Positions 18,866-27,867 of a stretch of 61,606 nt of DNA are shown piece after piece. The notes below the pieces were generated by a model. The model searched no databases. It was not told where the DNA came from and was given only the letters and a program-made list of their open reading frames with translations. Position 1 is the first letter of the stretch. Each line of letters opens with the position of its first letter. The translations under genes and the position numbers were made by a program. The stretch comes from Candidatus Gastranaerophilales bacterium. Lineage in GTDB: Bacteria; Cyanobacteriota; Vampirovibrionia; Gastranaerophilales; Gastranaerophilaceae. The stretch covers positions 1 to 61,606 of the forward strand of contig CALVAK010000014.1 in the NCBI GenBank assembly GCA_944325525.1, given 5' to 3'.

Positions 18866-20254
18866 TTATACAATACCAGTAAAACGTTTTAGTTCATTCT
18901 TATCAAATACTTCTATACTTTTTGAATTATGAACAAATACTATACAGGATATTAAAGGTTTAAACATTTCAAAATCGTTATAAGAAAGTTTTTTTATCAA
19001 ATCTGCCATATTGTCTGCTAAAAATTCCGTTATTATTACTTTATCCTTAAATATAAGCGAACTAAAATAATCCAGTGCTGTTTTACTTGTTATTCCTTCA
19101 AAGTATATAATATCAGGCGATTGAAATTCAATAAATCTCATAGCTTTATCCATATTAAACCCTATATTTTCATTCAGCTCGCATTGATTAACATTCTTCA
19201 ATTTATATTTTGCAATTGATTCTATTGTCATAATATTCTTTTTTGAGTCTGATAAATCAGAAAGAATGGAATAAATAACATGCGTTTTCCCTGAAAGTGA
19301 AGGACCGCAGACAAGAATAACTCCTGCTGTCTTAACTTCATTTTTTACCGTATTTATCTGAGAATCTGATAGTCCTATTTCTTCAAGCCGCTTTGGCGGT
19401 TTATATATTTTTAAAGAAATTCTCTCTCCGTTAATTGTTGGAAAAGCTGAAATACTTGCAGCTAAAACCAAATCATCAACTTTAAAAATCAACTTACCAA
19501 GTTGGGGAAGCTCACATACACTCGCATCTAAACCGGAAAGTGTTTTTAACTTTGAAATAAAAGGAACTACAAGTATATTCGGTATTTGTCCGGTATTTAC
19601 TATTTGAGAGTTCATTCTGAAATTAACACTTAATCCGTTTGGAACATGCTCAAAAAACAGTTCATGCACATTATTCAATATAGCCTGTTTCAAAATCGCA
19701 CGTATTAATATTTGGATGTGTTCATCTGATAAAATATCATTATTAAGTTCTTCCTGCCAGTCAAATTCCGTTTTTGTATCTTCTAAATTTATCTCACCTA
19801 CCGAACTGTCACTTTTATAATATTCTTCTATCTTCTTTAACACAAGAGATTCTGCCGATACAACAGGTTCTATATCGCAGCCTGTCTTTTCTACTATTTT
19901 ATCTATGGCAAACAAATCAAGAGGATCAGCCATTGCAACCGTTAGAACATTTTCTATCTTAAATAACGGTATTATTTTATATTTTTGTGCATCGTTAAAA
20001 TTTATATATGAAAGACATCTTGTATCAAGTGTATAATCTTTTAAATCAACATAAGGAATGTGCAGTTTACTTTCCAAAAATTTAAGAAGTTTTTCCTCTG
20101 AAATTAAACCTGATTTAATTAAAACCTGTCCTATATTTATATTTTGTGAAACCGCAAGTTCATGTGCCTTTTCTATATCTTCATAGCTTATCAACCCGTC
20201 TCTCACAAGGTCATATTTTAATTTTTCAAGAGTTTTATTGGTAACAAGTTCCAT
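18866..20254 (-). CDS. Degenerate PilB/GspE-family ATPase
   Basis: 462 aa. Residues ~1-150 are two MshEN/T2SSE-N modules (IGQVLIKSGLISEEKLLKFL, then the VAMADPLDLFAIDKI region). The ATPase core keeps Walker A CGPSLSGKTH (residues ~319-328). Walker B reads SPDIIYFEGITS instead of DPDxxxxGEIRD, so the Glu is shifted and the Arg-Asp pair is lost. The His box normally reading TGHLVxSTLHT is replaced by KDKVIITEFLAD. The zinc-binding cysteines are also missing. It is probably a non-hydrolysing homologue acting as a regulator or scaffold of pili or secretion. It follows the response regulator by 4 bp. Confidence 0.8.
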   Translation of the reverse strand: MELVTNKTLEKLKYDLVRDGLISYEDIEKAHELAVSQNINIGQVLIKSGLISEEKLLKFLESKLHIPYVDLKDYTLDTRCLSYINFNDAQKYKIIPLFKIENVLTVAMADPLDLFAIDKIVEKTGCDIEPVVSAESLVLKKIEEYYKSDSSVGEINLEDTKTEFDWQEELNNDILSDEHIQILIRAILKQAILNNVHELFFEHVPNGLSVNFRMNSQIVNTGQIPNILVVPFISKLKTLSGLDASVCELPQLGKLIFKVDDLVLAASISAFPTINGERISLKIYKPPKRLEEIGLSDSQINTVKNEVKTAGVILVCGPSLSGKTHVIYSILSDLSDSKKNIMTIESIAKYKLKNVNQCELNENIGFNMDKAMRFIEFQSPDIIYFEGITSKTALDYFSSLIFKDKVIITEFLADNMADLIKKLSYNDFEMFKPLISCIVFVHNSKSIEVFDKNELKRFTGIV

Positions 20255-20258
20255 TTTA

Positions 20259-20621
20259 TTATCCTAAATAGTTTTTAACTTTCTCAAGAACATAATCTAC
20301 CTGAAAAGGTTTTGTAATATATTCATCAGCTCCGGTTTCTTCGCCTATTATTTTATCCTCCTCCTGAGATCGTGCCGTTATCATTAGAATGGGAATGTTC
20401 TTATATTTATTATCATACTTTAATAATCTGCTTATTTTATAACCGTTTATCTTTGGCATCATTACATCTAATATTATTAAATCCGGATTAATTTCTCTTG
20501 CAAGATTTAATCCGCTTTCTCCGTCTGTTGCCGTAACACATTCATATCCTTGTGCTTCAAGAACAAACTTGAGTATTTCTATTATATCCGCTTCATCATC
20601 AACTATCAGTATCTTTTTCAT
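20259..20621 (-). CDS. Single-domain response regulator (CheY-like)
   Basis: 120 aa, one receiver domain. Acidic pocket DDEAD (residues 7-11), phospho-acceptor Asp in LIILDVMMP (around residue 53), Thr in MITARS and Lys in YITKPFQ are all present. No output domain follows, so it must act through a partner. The start lies inside the end of the kinase gene (23-bp overlap), and the PilB-like gene starts 4 bp after it. The pairing suggests kinase to regulator to PilB-like effector signalling. Confidence 0.93.
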   Translation of the reverse strand: MKKILIVDDEADIIEILKFVLEAQGYECVTATDGESGLNLAREINPDLIILDVMMPKINGYKISRLLKYDNKYKNIPILMITARSQEEDKIIGEETGADEYITKPFQVDYVLEKVKNYLG

Positions 20622-22677
20622 TGATTACCCCTTTTTGAAAACTATTCAATTTCACTATCATATCATTAATATTTTCACTGTATTTAGGATATAACAATGC
20701 CGAATATACTATATCATTTTCAGGATTTTCACTATCAATGCTTTTAATAAAACCTTCCAGCTTTCTAATTTCAAAATCAAAAACAAAAGAATCCATATCA
20801 ACCGTATATATATAATAATACCTTTTATTCTCTTTTATACAAGTATATTCTTTATATACATTAGTTTTTCTTATTATATCCTCTTTCAATATTGTATTTA
20901 TTATAGATTTTCCTTCAACTATATTCTCTCGAAGTGACACACAGGCAATATTTATATGTTCTTGTTTCGCTTTTTGCATTTCCTGTTCAAGAGAATGAAT
21001 AAAAATTTCTTCCTCACTCATAACCGGTATTGCTATATAAAATGTTGATCCCTTATTTAATTCGCTATCAAGCCATATAAAACCTTTATGTGCCTCTATT
21101 AGTCTTTTAGATATAGGTAGCCCAAGACCTGAACCGCCTACTTTTCTACTCAATGAATTTTCAATTTGTTTAAATTGCTCAAAAACTTTACTCCAATCTT
21201 CTTTAGCAATACCTATCCCGTTATCTTTTACTGCTATTTTTACATATTCTTTGCTCATTTTCTCCGGCATTTTATCAAAAAACGAATTATTTCTTATCTC
21301 ATCAGCACTTATTTTGGATGTCGTTATATCTATTGTTCCGTTTTCTTTTGTAAATTTTATTGCATTTGAAACAAGATTTGTTATAACCTGTTCTATTCTT
21401 TGAGTATCAATATATACAAGTTCCAGTGTATTATCCAGATTCAGATTTATTGTTATATTTTGCTCCTTTGCCAAATTTTCAAGAGTATTTTTCACAAGTT
21501 CTACCGGTAAATTTATATTCGTTTTTTCAAATCTGAACTCCATTTTTCCGGCTTCTATCTTCGATAAATCCAACAAATCATATATTATTGCAGATAACCT
21601 TGTTACATTTCTTTTCGCTAAATTTAAAAATTTCTCCATTGCATCATTAACTTCCCCGGTCGTTCCTTTTAAAATAATATCTAAGGCACTGTTTATTGAC
21701 GTTAATGGTGTTCTTAACTCATGAGATACTATAGAAATAAATTCGGATTTTAATCGTTCAAGTTTTTCTAATTTTATATTGGTGTCTTTAATTTCTTCAT
21801 ACAAAATAGCACTTTCAAGAGGCAGTGAAACCTGCTTCACAAGAGTTGTAAAACATTTTGTATCATCAGGCATAAAATCATTATTTCTAAACACCTCAAT
21901 TATTCCGTAAAATTTATTTTTAATGTTAATCGGAGCAAATAAATTATCAAAGCCGAATACGTTTAAATCATATTCCCCGTACTGATCTTTTGTATATTTA
22001 ATCATTTTTATATCATTAATCGTAGGATTTATTGAAAAAAGATTCTTAAAGTTTATCAATGCTCTTAACTTAATAGCATTTTCAAGCTTCGTTGATATTG
22101 GAAAAAGCGATTTTACAATTAATTTTATATCATTTACTTCATTAAGAATTAATGCATAGCATAATGATAATGATAAACTCTGATCAAGTCCGTCTGTTAT
22201 TATTTCTACCAGATTGGTTTTATCTAACGAACCAGCAAGCTTTGCACTTGTTGTATATAAAACATTTAATTGATATAAACTCTTTGCTAAATCATTGTTA
22301 TTTTTAGAAAGGACTCTGAATGTTTCACGCAGCTGAACACATGAATTTAATGTAGATATAAATAATTTTTCATCAACAGGTTTTTTTATATATGTATTTG
22401 TATATTTTAAACACTCATAGTCTATATCTTTTTCGGGTAAAACAGCAATTGAACGTATATCTTTTGTCTGTAATTGTAATTTTATTTTTCTTAAAACGGA
22501 AATAATATCTTTCATTCCGGCATCAAATATCATTACATCAGTATTATCAGATGATAATACTTCTTCAATTTTCGAAATATCACTTATAACTTCCAAATTA
22601 AAAGAATTAAGATGTGATATTTTCTTTATTTCCTCAATTATTTCACTATTATCTGATACTAAAGCCGCATTTACCAT
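20599..22677 (-). CDS. Hybrid-like sensor histidine kinase (degenerate REC, GAF, HisKA, HATPase)
   Basis: About 692 aa from the ATG at 22677; a TTG 10 codons upstream is an alternative, and neither has a clear Shine-Dalgarno. The N-terminal ~110 residues resemble a receiver fold (VMIFDAG, YIKKPVDEKLF) with a degenerate acidic pocket. A GAF-like sensor region follows (~130-290). HisKA holds the phospho-acceptor in SIVSHELRTPLTSI. HATPase has NLVSNAIKF, VKDNGIGI and GGSGLGLPIS boxes. The last ~120 residues resemble a decayed GGDEF fold, an uncertain reading. No transmembrane helix is evident, so it is cytoplasmic. Confidence 0.9.
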   Translation of the reverse strand: MVNAALVSDNSEIIEEIKKISHLNSFNLEVISDISKIEEVLSSDNTDVMIFDAGMKDIISVLRKIKLQLQTKDIRSIAVLPEKDIDYECLKYTNTYIKKPVDEKLFISTLNSCVQLRETFRVLSKNNNDLAKSLYQLNVLYTTSAKLAGSLDKTNLVEIITDGLDQSLSLSLCYALILNEVNDIKLIVKSLFPISTKLENAIKLRALINFKNLFSINPTINDIKMIKYTKDQYGEYDLNVFGFDNLFAPINIKNKFYGIIEVFRNNDFMPDDTKCFTTLVKQVSLPLESAILYEEIKDTNIKLEKLERLKSEFISIVSHELRTPLTSINSALDIILKGTTGEVNDAMEKFLNLAKRNVTRLSAIIYDLLDLSKIEAGKMEFRFEKTNINLPVELVKNTLENLAKEQNITINLNLDNTLELVYIDTQRIEQVITNLVSNAIKFTKENGTIDITTSKISADEIRNNSFFDKMPEKMSKEYVKIAVKDNGIGIAKEDWSKVFEQFKQIENSLSRKVGGSGLGLPISKRLIEAHKGFIWLDSELNKGSTFYIAIPVMSEEEIFIHSLEQEMQKAKQEHINIACVSLRENIVEGKSIINTILKEDIIRKTNVYKEYTCIKENKRYYYIYTVDMDSFVFDFEIRKLEGFIKSIDSENPENDIVYSALLYPKYSENINDMIVKLNSFQKGVINEKDTDS

Positions 22678-22745
22678 AATTTTATTACTATTCTGATTAC
22701 TAACCAATTATTGCATTATTCTATTTTCTGAAATACTTAACTACA

Positions 22746-22775
22746 ATCATACCAGTATTTTAAAAACAAGTTTAA
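22746..22775 (-). promoter_or_regulatory. Putative promoter of the kinase-regulator-PilB-like operon
   Basis: On the minus strand, TTAAAC (22770-22775), an 18-bp spacer and TATGAT (22746-22751) with a TGG extension (TGGTATGAT). The predicted start is near 22739, giving a ~60-nt leader to the ATG at 22677. Confidence 0.45.
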
Positions 22776-22850
22776 CTATATACATTTCTTAATTAATAAA
22801 GATATTTGTATTTTGTAACAAAATGTTAAGAATTTAAAAAGTTACGCAAT

Positions 22851-22878
22851 TTGAAAATTAAAAATTACTTTATATAAA
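22851..22878 (+). promoter_or_regulatory. Promoter for candidate small RNA
   Basis: On the plus strand, TTGAAA (22851-22856), a 16-bp spacer and TATAAA (22873-22878). No plus-strand ORF follows; the only downstream plus-strand signal is the terminator ending at 23016. Confidence 0.45.
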
Positions 22879-22884
22879 TACGAG

Positions 22885-23016
22885 GATTCAATTAAGTTTT
22901 AATTAAGATACAAATTTAAACTACATATTCATACTTACCTTACTTACTACCTTTACTAACACACGAGGAAATTGAAAAAGATTTCAGAGGAACCCTAAAA
23001 AAGTTCCTTTTTTTTT
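22885..23016 (+). ncRNA. Candidate small non-coding RNA, ~130 nt
   Basis: The stretch lies between a promoter-like sequence (22851-22878) and a strong plus-strand terminator. It has no start codon with a useful ORF. The 5' half is A/T-rich, then comes an unstructured C/U-rich segment (about 22934-22962). A small hairpin GAAAT/ATTTC and the terminator hairpin follow. The 3' end overlaps the convergent mazG stop by ~20 bp, so an antisense effect on mazG mRNA is possible. It matches no RNA family I can recognise. Confidence 0.35.
22988..23016 (+). terminator. Intrinsic terminator of candidate sRNA (overlaps mazG 3' end)
   Basis: The stem AGGAAC (22988-22993) pairs with GTTCCT (23003-23008), followed by T9. 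The T-tract is on the plus strand, opposite to mazG, so it implies a plus-strand transcript. Confidence 0.7.
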
Positions 23017-23756
23017 GCCGTCTGCCATAGGTTATCCCATTCTTCAAGAGATAAATGTTCTAATGGCTTTTTTGCCGCACTTTCCATTTTTTTAAATCTT
23101 TCAATAAATTTCTTATTAGCCTTAATAAGTGCTTGTTCGGCATCAATTTTATTCCATCTTGCAAGATTTACAACTGCAAATAAAATATCACCTAATTCTT
23201 CTTCCTTATTTTCGGTTGTATTAGCCCGTCTAAATTCTTCAATTTCAGAATAAACACACTTATATAAAGAATCTTCATCAGGCCATTCAAATCCCACACT
23301 AACGGCTTTCTTGCTTATTTTCTGGGCTGACATTAAAGCAGATTGAGATTTTGATATCCCGTCCATGATTGATGTTCTATGCGGTTTCTCTTCTTTTTTT
23401 AACTTTTCCCAGTTATCTAATATTTCTTCTGTTGAATCAGCTTTTACATCTCCGAAAACATGAGGATGTCTGTGAATTAATTTATCAGAAATTCCTTTTG
23501 CTACGTCATCAATATTAAAAGCTTTTTCTTCTTTAGCTATTTGAGAATGCAAAACTACCTGCAATAAAACATCTCCAAGTTCTTCTTTTAGATGTTTAAA
23601 ATCATTATCATTAATAGCATCAACTGCTTCATAAGCTTCTTCCAGCATATTTCGCTTTAATGATTCATGGGTTTGCTCTCTATCCCATTTGCAGCCGTTC
23701 TCACTCCTTAATATTCCTATTATTTCTATTAATCTTTCTATATTAGGATAATTCAT
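22995..23756 (-). CDS. mazG: Nucleoside triphosphate pyrophosphohydrolase MazG
   Basis: 253 aa, the usual two-domain length. The N-terminal EExxE...ExxD metal site is LEEAYEAVDAI with LKEELGDVLLQVV (residues ~37-65). The second copy is EIEEFRRANTTENKEEELGDILFAVVN in the C-terminal domain. MazG hydrolyses NTPs to NMP and PPi, cleaning the nucleotide pool. The start overlaps the hisG stop by one base (TAATG). In some bacteria a MazG-like domain is HisE, so a role in histidine synthesis is conceivable given the coupling, but the length and sequence fit MazG. Confidence 0.94.
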   Translation of the reverse strand: MNYPNIERLIEIIGILRSENGCKWDREQTHESLKRNMLEEAYEAVDAINDNDFKHLKEELGDVLLQVVLHSQIAKEEKAFNIDDVAKGISDKLIHRHPHVFGDVKADSTEEILDNWEKLKKEEKPHRTSIMDGISKSQSALMSAQKISKKAVSVGFEWPDEDSLYKCVYSEIEEFRRANTTENKEEELGDILFAVVNLARWNKIDAEQALIKANKKFIERFKKMESAAKKPLEHLSLEEWDNLWQTAKKKELF

Positions 23757-24622
23757 TATCTCACCATCTGATCCACCGTCATAATAAGTATTCCTTTACC
23801 GCCAAGCTTTTTAAGCTTATCTATACTGTCAAAAACTTTATCTGCATCAACAACTACATGCATTACAACATTTTTATCATCACCTGCAAGTGTCATTATA
23901 GTGGGTGAAGACAAGCCGGGAAGAAATTTTGAAACCTCATTAAGAGCACTTTTGGGTATATGTGCCATTAAATATTTCTTCTCACGTGCATCAATAACAG
24001 ATTTTAAAGCTCTTAACACAACTTCGGTTTTGTCTTTTTTTGAATCATTAAGTTCTCTATTTGCAATAACTACTGCTGTTGATTCTAATATTTTATCAAT
24101 AATTCTTAATTTATTTGACTTTAATGTTGAACCTGATGAAGTTATATCAACAACAACATCTGAAAGCCCAAGACGGGGAGTGATTTCTGTAGCACCTGAA
24201 ACTTCAATGATTTTAGGTTTTTTCCCTACTTTTTCAAAATATTCTTTTGCTATATTCGGAAATGATGTTGCTATCTTTAATTCCTCTGGTAAATCATTAA
24301 CCGTCTGGTATGTATCTTCTTCTTTTACCGCTACAACCATTTCACAATAACCAAAATCAAGATCCATAATTTTATCAACTTTTGATTTTAATTCTGTTAA
24401 TATATCAAAACCGGTAAAACCAATATCTGCAATACCATTTTCCACAAACATCGGAATATCCTGCGTTCTTACAAAAATTATTGAATATTTCCCGTCTTTT
24501 GTCGTTACTTGAAGCGTTCTTTCATCCTTAGACGGGAATACCAATCCTGCACAATTTAACAAATCATATATTTTTTCCGACAATCTTCCTTTATTGGGAA
24601 TTGCTATTTTTAACATATCCAT
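23756..24622 (-). CDS. hisG: ATP phosphoribosyltransferase, long form
   Basis: 288 aa with the C-terminal regulatory domain, so the long HisG form that works without HisZ. KIAIPNKGRLSEKIYDLL starts the fold. VVDITSSGSTLKSNKLRIID is the PRPP-binding loop. The C-terminus (VVDADKVFDSIDKLKKLGGKGILI) is the ACT-like domain for histidine feedback. It catalyses the first step of histidine synthesis. An AGAAGGA Shine-Dalgarno supports the start. No other his genes are in the window. Confidence 0.95.
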   Translation of the reverse strand: MDMLKIAIPNKGRLSEKIYDLLNCAGLVFPSKDERTLQVTTKDGKYSIIFVRTQDIPMFVENGIADIGFTGFDILTELKSKVDKIMDLDFGYCEMVVAVKEEDTYQTVNDLPEELKIATSFPNIAKEYFEKVGKKPKIIEVSGATEITPRLGLSDVVVDITSSGSTLKSNKLRIIDKILESTAVVIANRELNDSKKDKTEVVLRALKSVIDAREKKYLMAHIPKSALNEVSKFLPGLSSPTIMTLAGDDKNVVMHVVVDADKVFDSIDKLKKLGGKGILIMTVDQMVR

Positions 24623-24646
24623 TACATATTCCTTCTGATATAAATA

Positions 24647-25981
24647 TTAATACACAAATTCATCACTCTTAATTGTAACAACAATATCACTTGTTGTACA
24701 AAAATTTCTTACCGGTAAATGCACAAAATGAAATTTAGCGATTTCCGGTATTTTTTCTCTCATTGATTTTATCATATCATTTGAAATCTGGGTGTTATAA
24801 CCTATAATTTCCGACTCTTTAATTTGTGTAGAACGTCCTATACAATTTACTTCGTATCCGAGATTTTTAAACTGCTCTTTTATTTTCTGTGCCTCTATTT
24901 CTTTTGATTCGGGGAACATTATACCAACAGCAATATCTTGTTCGGATAAACCTGTTTTTTTTCTGTATATTAATCTGTTAATTGTCTGCTGTGTTTTTTC
25001 AGGGTCTAAAATCCAATAACTGATTATACCCTTTTTATTAGGAGCACCGGGAAGCATTACGAATTCAACCTTATCTAAATCTATTTCTCGGGCAATTGCA
25101 GCATATTGAGACAATTGATATAATGTTAAATCAGTTCTTGTATATAAACTCGCTATTTTTAAAGCCTCAGGAATATGTCTTACAGCCTCGGGGGTTTTGA
25201 TTTTTTCTATTAAAGCTTTGATAAATTTCTGCTGACGATGAACTCTGCCTATATCTCCCAGCATGTCTTTTCTGAATCTTAAGTACCCTTCTGCTTCTTC
25301 ACCGTTTAAAACATAATCTCCTTTTGAAAAATCAATATGCAGTTTGCCTGAATAATCATTATAATGCATACCATTATCAATATGTATAGGTACACCACCT
25401 ATAGCATCAATAAGTTTCCTGACACCTTCAGCATTTACAATAATATAATTATGAATTCTTATCCCGAGTGTTTCCTCAATTGTTTTTTTGGCAAGCTCAA
25501 TACCGCCAATTGCATAAGCCGCATTTATTTTTTGTATGCCATGTTCATCTGCCAGATAAACTTTGCTGTCTCTGGGAACAGAAATTGCATTTATACTTTT
25601 TCCATTCATATCCACACTTATAATCACAATAGTGTCAGATCGAACACCTGAAAATGGCAATGTATCAGGACCATTTGAGTCAACACCAAGCAGCAAAATA
25701 TTTTGATATCTGTTCAGCATTTTAAAGTTAAACTTGGAAGGAGTTAAATCCGGTTTTTGCTGAACTTTCACTCCCGCTAATTTATTATCGGTAAAGCCTT
25801 CTATTATTGCACAAAGGCTGTCATAATTGCTTACAATAAACATTGTAAGTGCAGTAAGAACAACAACAAAAAATGATACAAATATTATCCTCAGCGTAAC
25901 TATAAATCTGTTTTCATCATTATTTTCTTTATATTTTAAAAATACGCTATATTGCTCTTCTTTATCTTTAAGTTCAGCCAT
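24647..25981 (-). CDS. LytR-CpsA-Psr family cell-wall glycopolymer ligase
   Basis: 444 aa. A short cytoplasmic N-terminus is followed by one transmembrane helix (residues ~25-48). The LCP domain has LLLGVDSNGPD, RSDTIVIISVD and ISVPRDSKVYL, with the Arg/Asp residues that bind the polyprenyl pyrophosphate substrate, and FRKDMLGDIGRVHRQQKFI. The C-terminal ~100 residues form a LytR_C-type domain. LCP enzymes transfer glycopolymers to peptidoglycan or other acceptors outside the membrane. It is upstream of hisG (24 bp) and probably cotranscribed. Confidence 0.93.
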   Translation of the reverse strand: MAELKDKEEQYSVFLKYKENNDENRFIVTLRIIFVSFFVVVLTALTMFIVSNYDSLCAIIEGFTDNKLAGVKVQQKPDLTPSKFNFKMLNRYQNILLLGVDSNGPDTLPFSGVRSDTIVIISVDMNGKSINAISVPRDSKVYLADEHGIQKINAAYAIGGIELAKKTIEETLGIRIHNYIIVNAEGVRKLIDAIGGVPIHIDNGMHYNDYSGKLHIDFSKGDYVLNGEEAEGYLRFRKDMLGDIGRVHRQQKFIKALIEKIKTPEAVRHIPEALKIASLYTRTDLTLYQLSQYAAIAREIDLDKVEFVMLPGAPNKKGIISYWILDPEKTQQTINRLIYRKKTGLSEQDIAVGIMFPESKEIEAQKIKEQFKNLGYEVNCIGRSTQIKESEIIGYNTQISNDMIKSMREKIPEIAKFHFVHLPVRNFCTTSDIVVTIKSDEFVY

Positions 25982-26102
25982 CTTCTTATATCCTGTATAC
26001 TTATATATTATTTTACTTCAAAAACTTTAAAAGTAGTATATGCCGGATGGGTGATTTAAATATTTCATTGATAATAACAGTTTTTTGTGATTTCATTAAA
26101 GT

Positions 26103-27329
26103 ATGAATAAAGATACTATAGTACAAAATGCCGAAGAAAAAGTAAAACAATACTTTGACCGGATTGACAACATAAAAGAATACAATCAGGAAAAAGTATT
26201 AAAAGCATTTTATAAAAATAAAATAGGACTTGAACATTTTTCAACTGTATCAGGATACGGTCATGATGATTTGGGAAGAGAAGCCCTTGACAGAGTTTTT
26301 GCAGATGTTTTTAAAGCAGAAAAGGCCATTGTAAGAAATCATTTTGTATCAGGAACACATACTCTGGCTTGTTGTCTTTTCGGAAATCTCAGATATGGAG
26401 AAAAACTTCTTTCTGTTGCCGGTGCTCCTTATGACACGATGGAAGAAGTTATTGGCAAAAGAGGCGATAAAAGAGCGTCTTTAATCGGGCATGGAATAAT
26501 TTATGATGAATTGCCATTAATTAATGAAAGTGACGTTGATTTAGAAGGATTAGAAAAAAAAGCCGACAAAACAACAAATATGGTTCTAATCCAAAGATCA
26601 CGAGGATATTCACTTAGAAAATCTTTAAATATAGAAACAATAAAGAAAATTATTAATATAGTAAAAAGTAAAAATCCCGAATGCATTTGTTTTGTCGATA
26701 ATTGCTACGGTGAATTTGTAGAAAAGCTTGAACCGTTAGAAGTCGGAGCTGACTTGATAGCAGGTTCATTAATAAAAAACCCCGGAGGAGGAATCGTTGA
26801 GGCAGGCGGATATATTGCAGGAAAAGCAAAATATGTAGATCAGGCTGCATACAGACTAACAGCACCAGGCATCGGAACAAAAGGCGGTGCAATGTTAAAT
26901 CAAACAAGATTAATATTTCAAGGATTATTTATGGCCCCATCTATTGTTTCAGAAGCAATAAAAGGAGCCGTTCTTGCTTCTCAGGTATTTGAAGATATAG
27001 GATTTATCTCTACACCAAAACCGGATGAACCGAGAACAGATTTAATTCAAACAATAACCTTTAATGCTCCTCAACCATTGATTGATTTTTGTAAAACACT
27101 CCAAATGTACTCACCTGTTGAGTCATATTTAACTCCAATTCCGGATGAAGTTCCCGGCTACGATGATAAGCTTATTATGGCAGGAGGTTCATTTATAGAA
27201 GGTTCAACAATAGAACTTTCGGCAGACGGACCTTTAAGACCGCCTTATGCTGCATATATGCAGGGCGGATTAAACTATGCCCATGTCAAAATAGCCCTGA
27301 AGGGTATTGTTGAAAAACTTATCAGGTAA
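26103..27329 (+). CDS. Methionine gamma-lyase-family PLP enzyme (YnbB/'aluminium resistance' family)
   Basis: 408 aa. EHFSTVSGYGHDDLGREALD and FVSGTHTLACCLFGNLR are typical of the YnbB-type family. The PLP-binding Lys lies in IAGSLIKNPGGGIVEAGGY (residues ~217-235). VDNCYGEFVE supplies the cofactor Asp. Family members belong to the Cys/Met-metabolism PLP class. The 'aluminium resistance' name is historical and the true substrate is unsettled. No clear Shine-Dalgarno is visible. The stop abuts that of korC with no spacer. Confidence 0.88.
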   Translation: MNKDTIVQNAEEKVKQYFDRIDNIKEYNQEKVLKAFYKNKIGLEHFSTVSGYGHDDLGREALDRVFADVFKAEKAIVRNHFVSGTHTLACCLFGNLRYGEKLLSVAGAPYDTMEEVIGKRGDKRASLIGHGIIYDELPLINESDVDLEGLEKKADKTTNMVLIQRSRGYSLRKSLNIETIKKIINIVKSKNPECICFVDNCYGEFVEKLEPLEVGADLIAGSLIKNPGGGIVEAGGYIAGKAKYVDQAAYRLTAPGIGTKGGAMLNQTRLIFQGLFMAPSIVSEAIKGAVLASQVFEDIGFISTPKPDEPRTDLIQTITFNAPQPLIDFCKTLQMYSPVESYLTPIPDEVPGYDDKLIMAGGSFIEGSTIELSADGPLRPPYAAYMQGGLNYAHVKIALKGIVEKLIR

Positions 27330-27866
27330 CTAATTTACCGATTCATAACCGGCTTCAAAAGCATGAACATTTCCTTCAAGCATTTGAACCTTATTTCCGG
27401 TTAGTTTCTTTTTCATAGCAGCCACTATACTTTCCTTTTTCACAACCGGAAATACTTTTAAAAACGCACCTAAAGATACAATATTTGCCATTTTTTCATT
27501 TCCTATACCATGGGCAATATCTGTCATAGGTACAAATTTATATGTTATATCCTGTCGTGAAGGTATAGCCGTTACTAAAGAAGAATTAACAATCATAATG
27601 CCAGAAGGCTTAATTTTTTTTTCAAATCTCTCAAAAGAAGGTGCATTTAAAGCAATGACATTATTAGGTTTATCTACATACGAACAAGCAACTTCATCAT
27701 CAGACATGCACACTGTACAATTTACAGTACCACCTCTCATTTCAGCACCGTATGCCGGAGACCACGTAACATTTAAACCCTGTTCCATACAAGCATTAGC
27801 AAGAAGCTGCCCGATAAACAACACTCCTTGACCGCCAAATCCCGATATTAATACATTTGAATCCAT
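27330..27866 (-). CDS. korC: 2-oxoacid:ferredoxin oxidoreductase, gamma subunit
   Basis: 178 aa from the ATG at 27866, chosen over a GTG 4 codons upstream because an AGG Shine-Dalgarno lies 6 bases before it. It has the characteristic ISGFGGQGVLFIGQLLANA and SPAYGAEMRGGTVNCTV segments. With KorA, KorB and KorD it forms the complex oxidatively decarboxylating 2-oxoglutarate (or a related 2-oxoacid) to the acyl-CoA with reduction of ferredoxin. The start is one base after the korB stop. Confidence 0.93.
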   Translation of the reverse strand: MDSNVLISGFGGQGVLFIGQLLANACMEQGLNVTWSPAYGAEMRGGTVNCTVCMSDDEVACSYVDKPNNVIALNAPSFERFEKKIKPSGIMIVNSSLVTAIPSRQDITYKFVPMTDIAHGIGNEKMANIVSLGAFLKVFPVVKKESIVAAMKKKLTGNKVQMLEGNVHAFEAGYESVN

Positions 27867-27867
27867 A

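Noticed and set aside
18866..20254. Functional PilB/GspE motor
   Set aside because: Walker B, the Arg-Asp pair and the His box are altered and zinc cysteines are missing.
24647..25651. Plus-strand ORF over the LCP gene (25364-25651) and similar shadow ORFs elsewhere
   Set aside because: They lie opposite well-supported genes and show no independent features.
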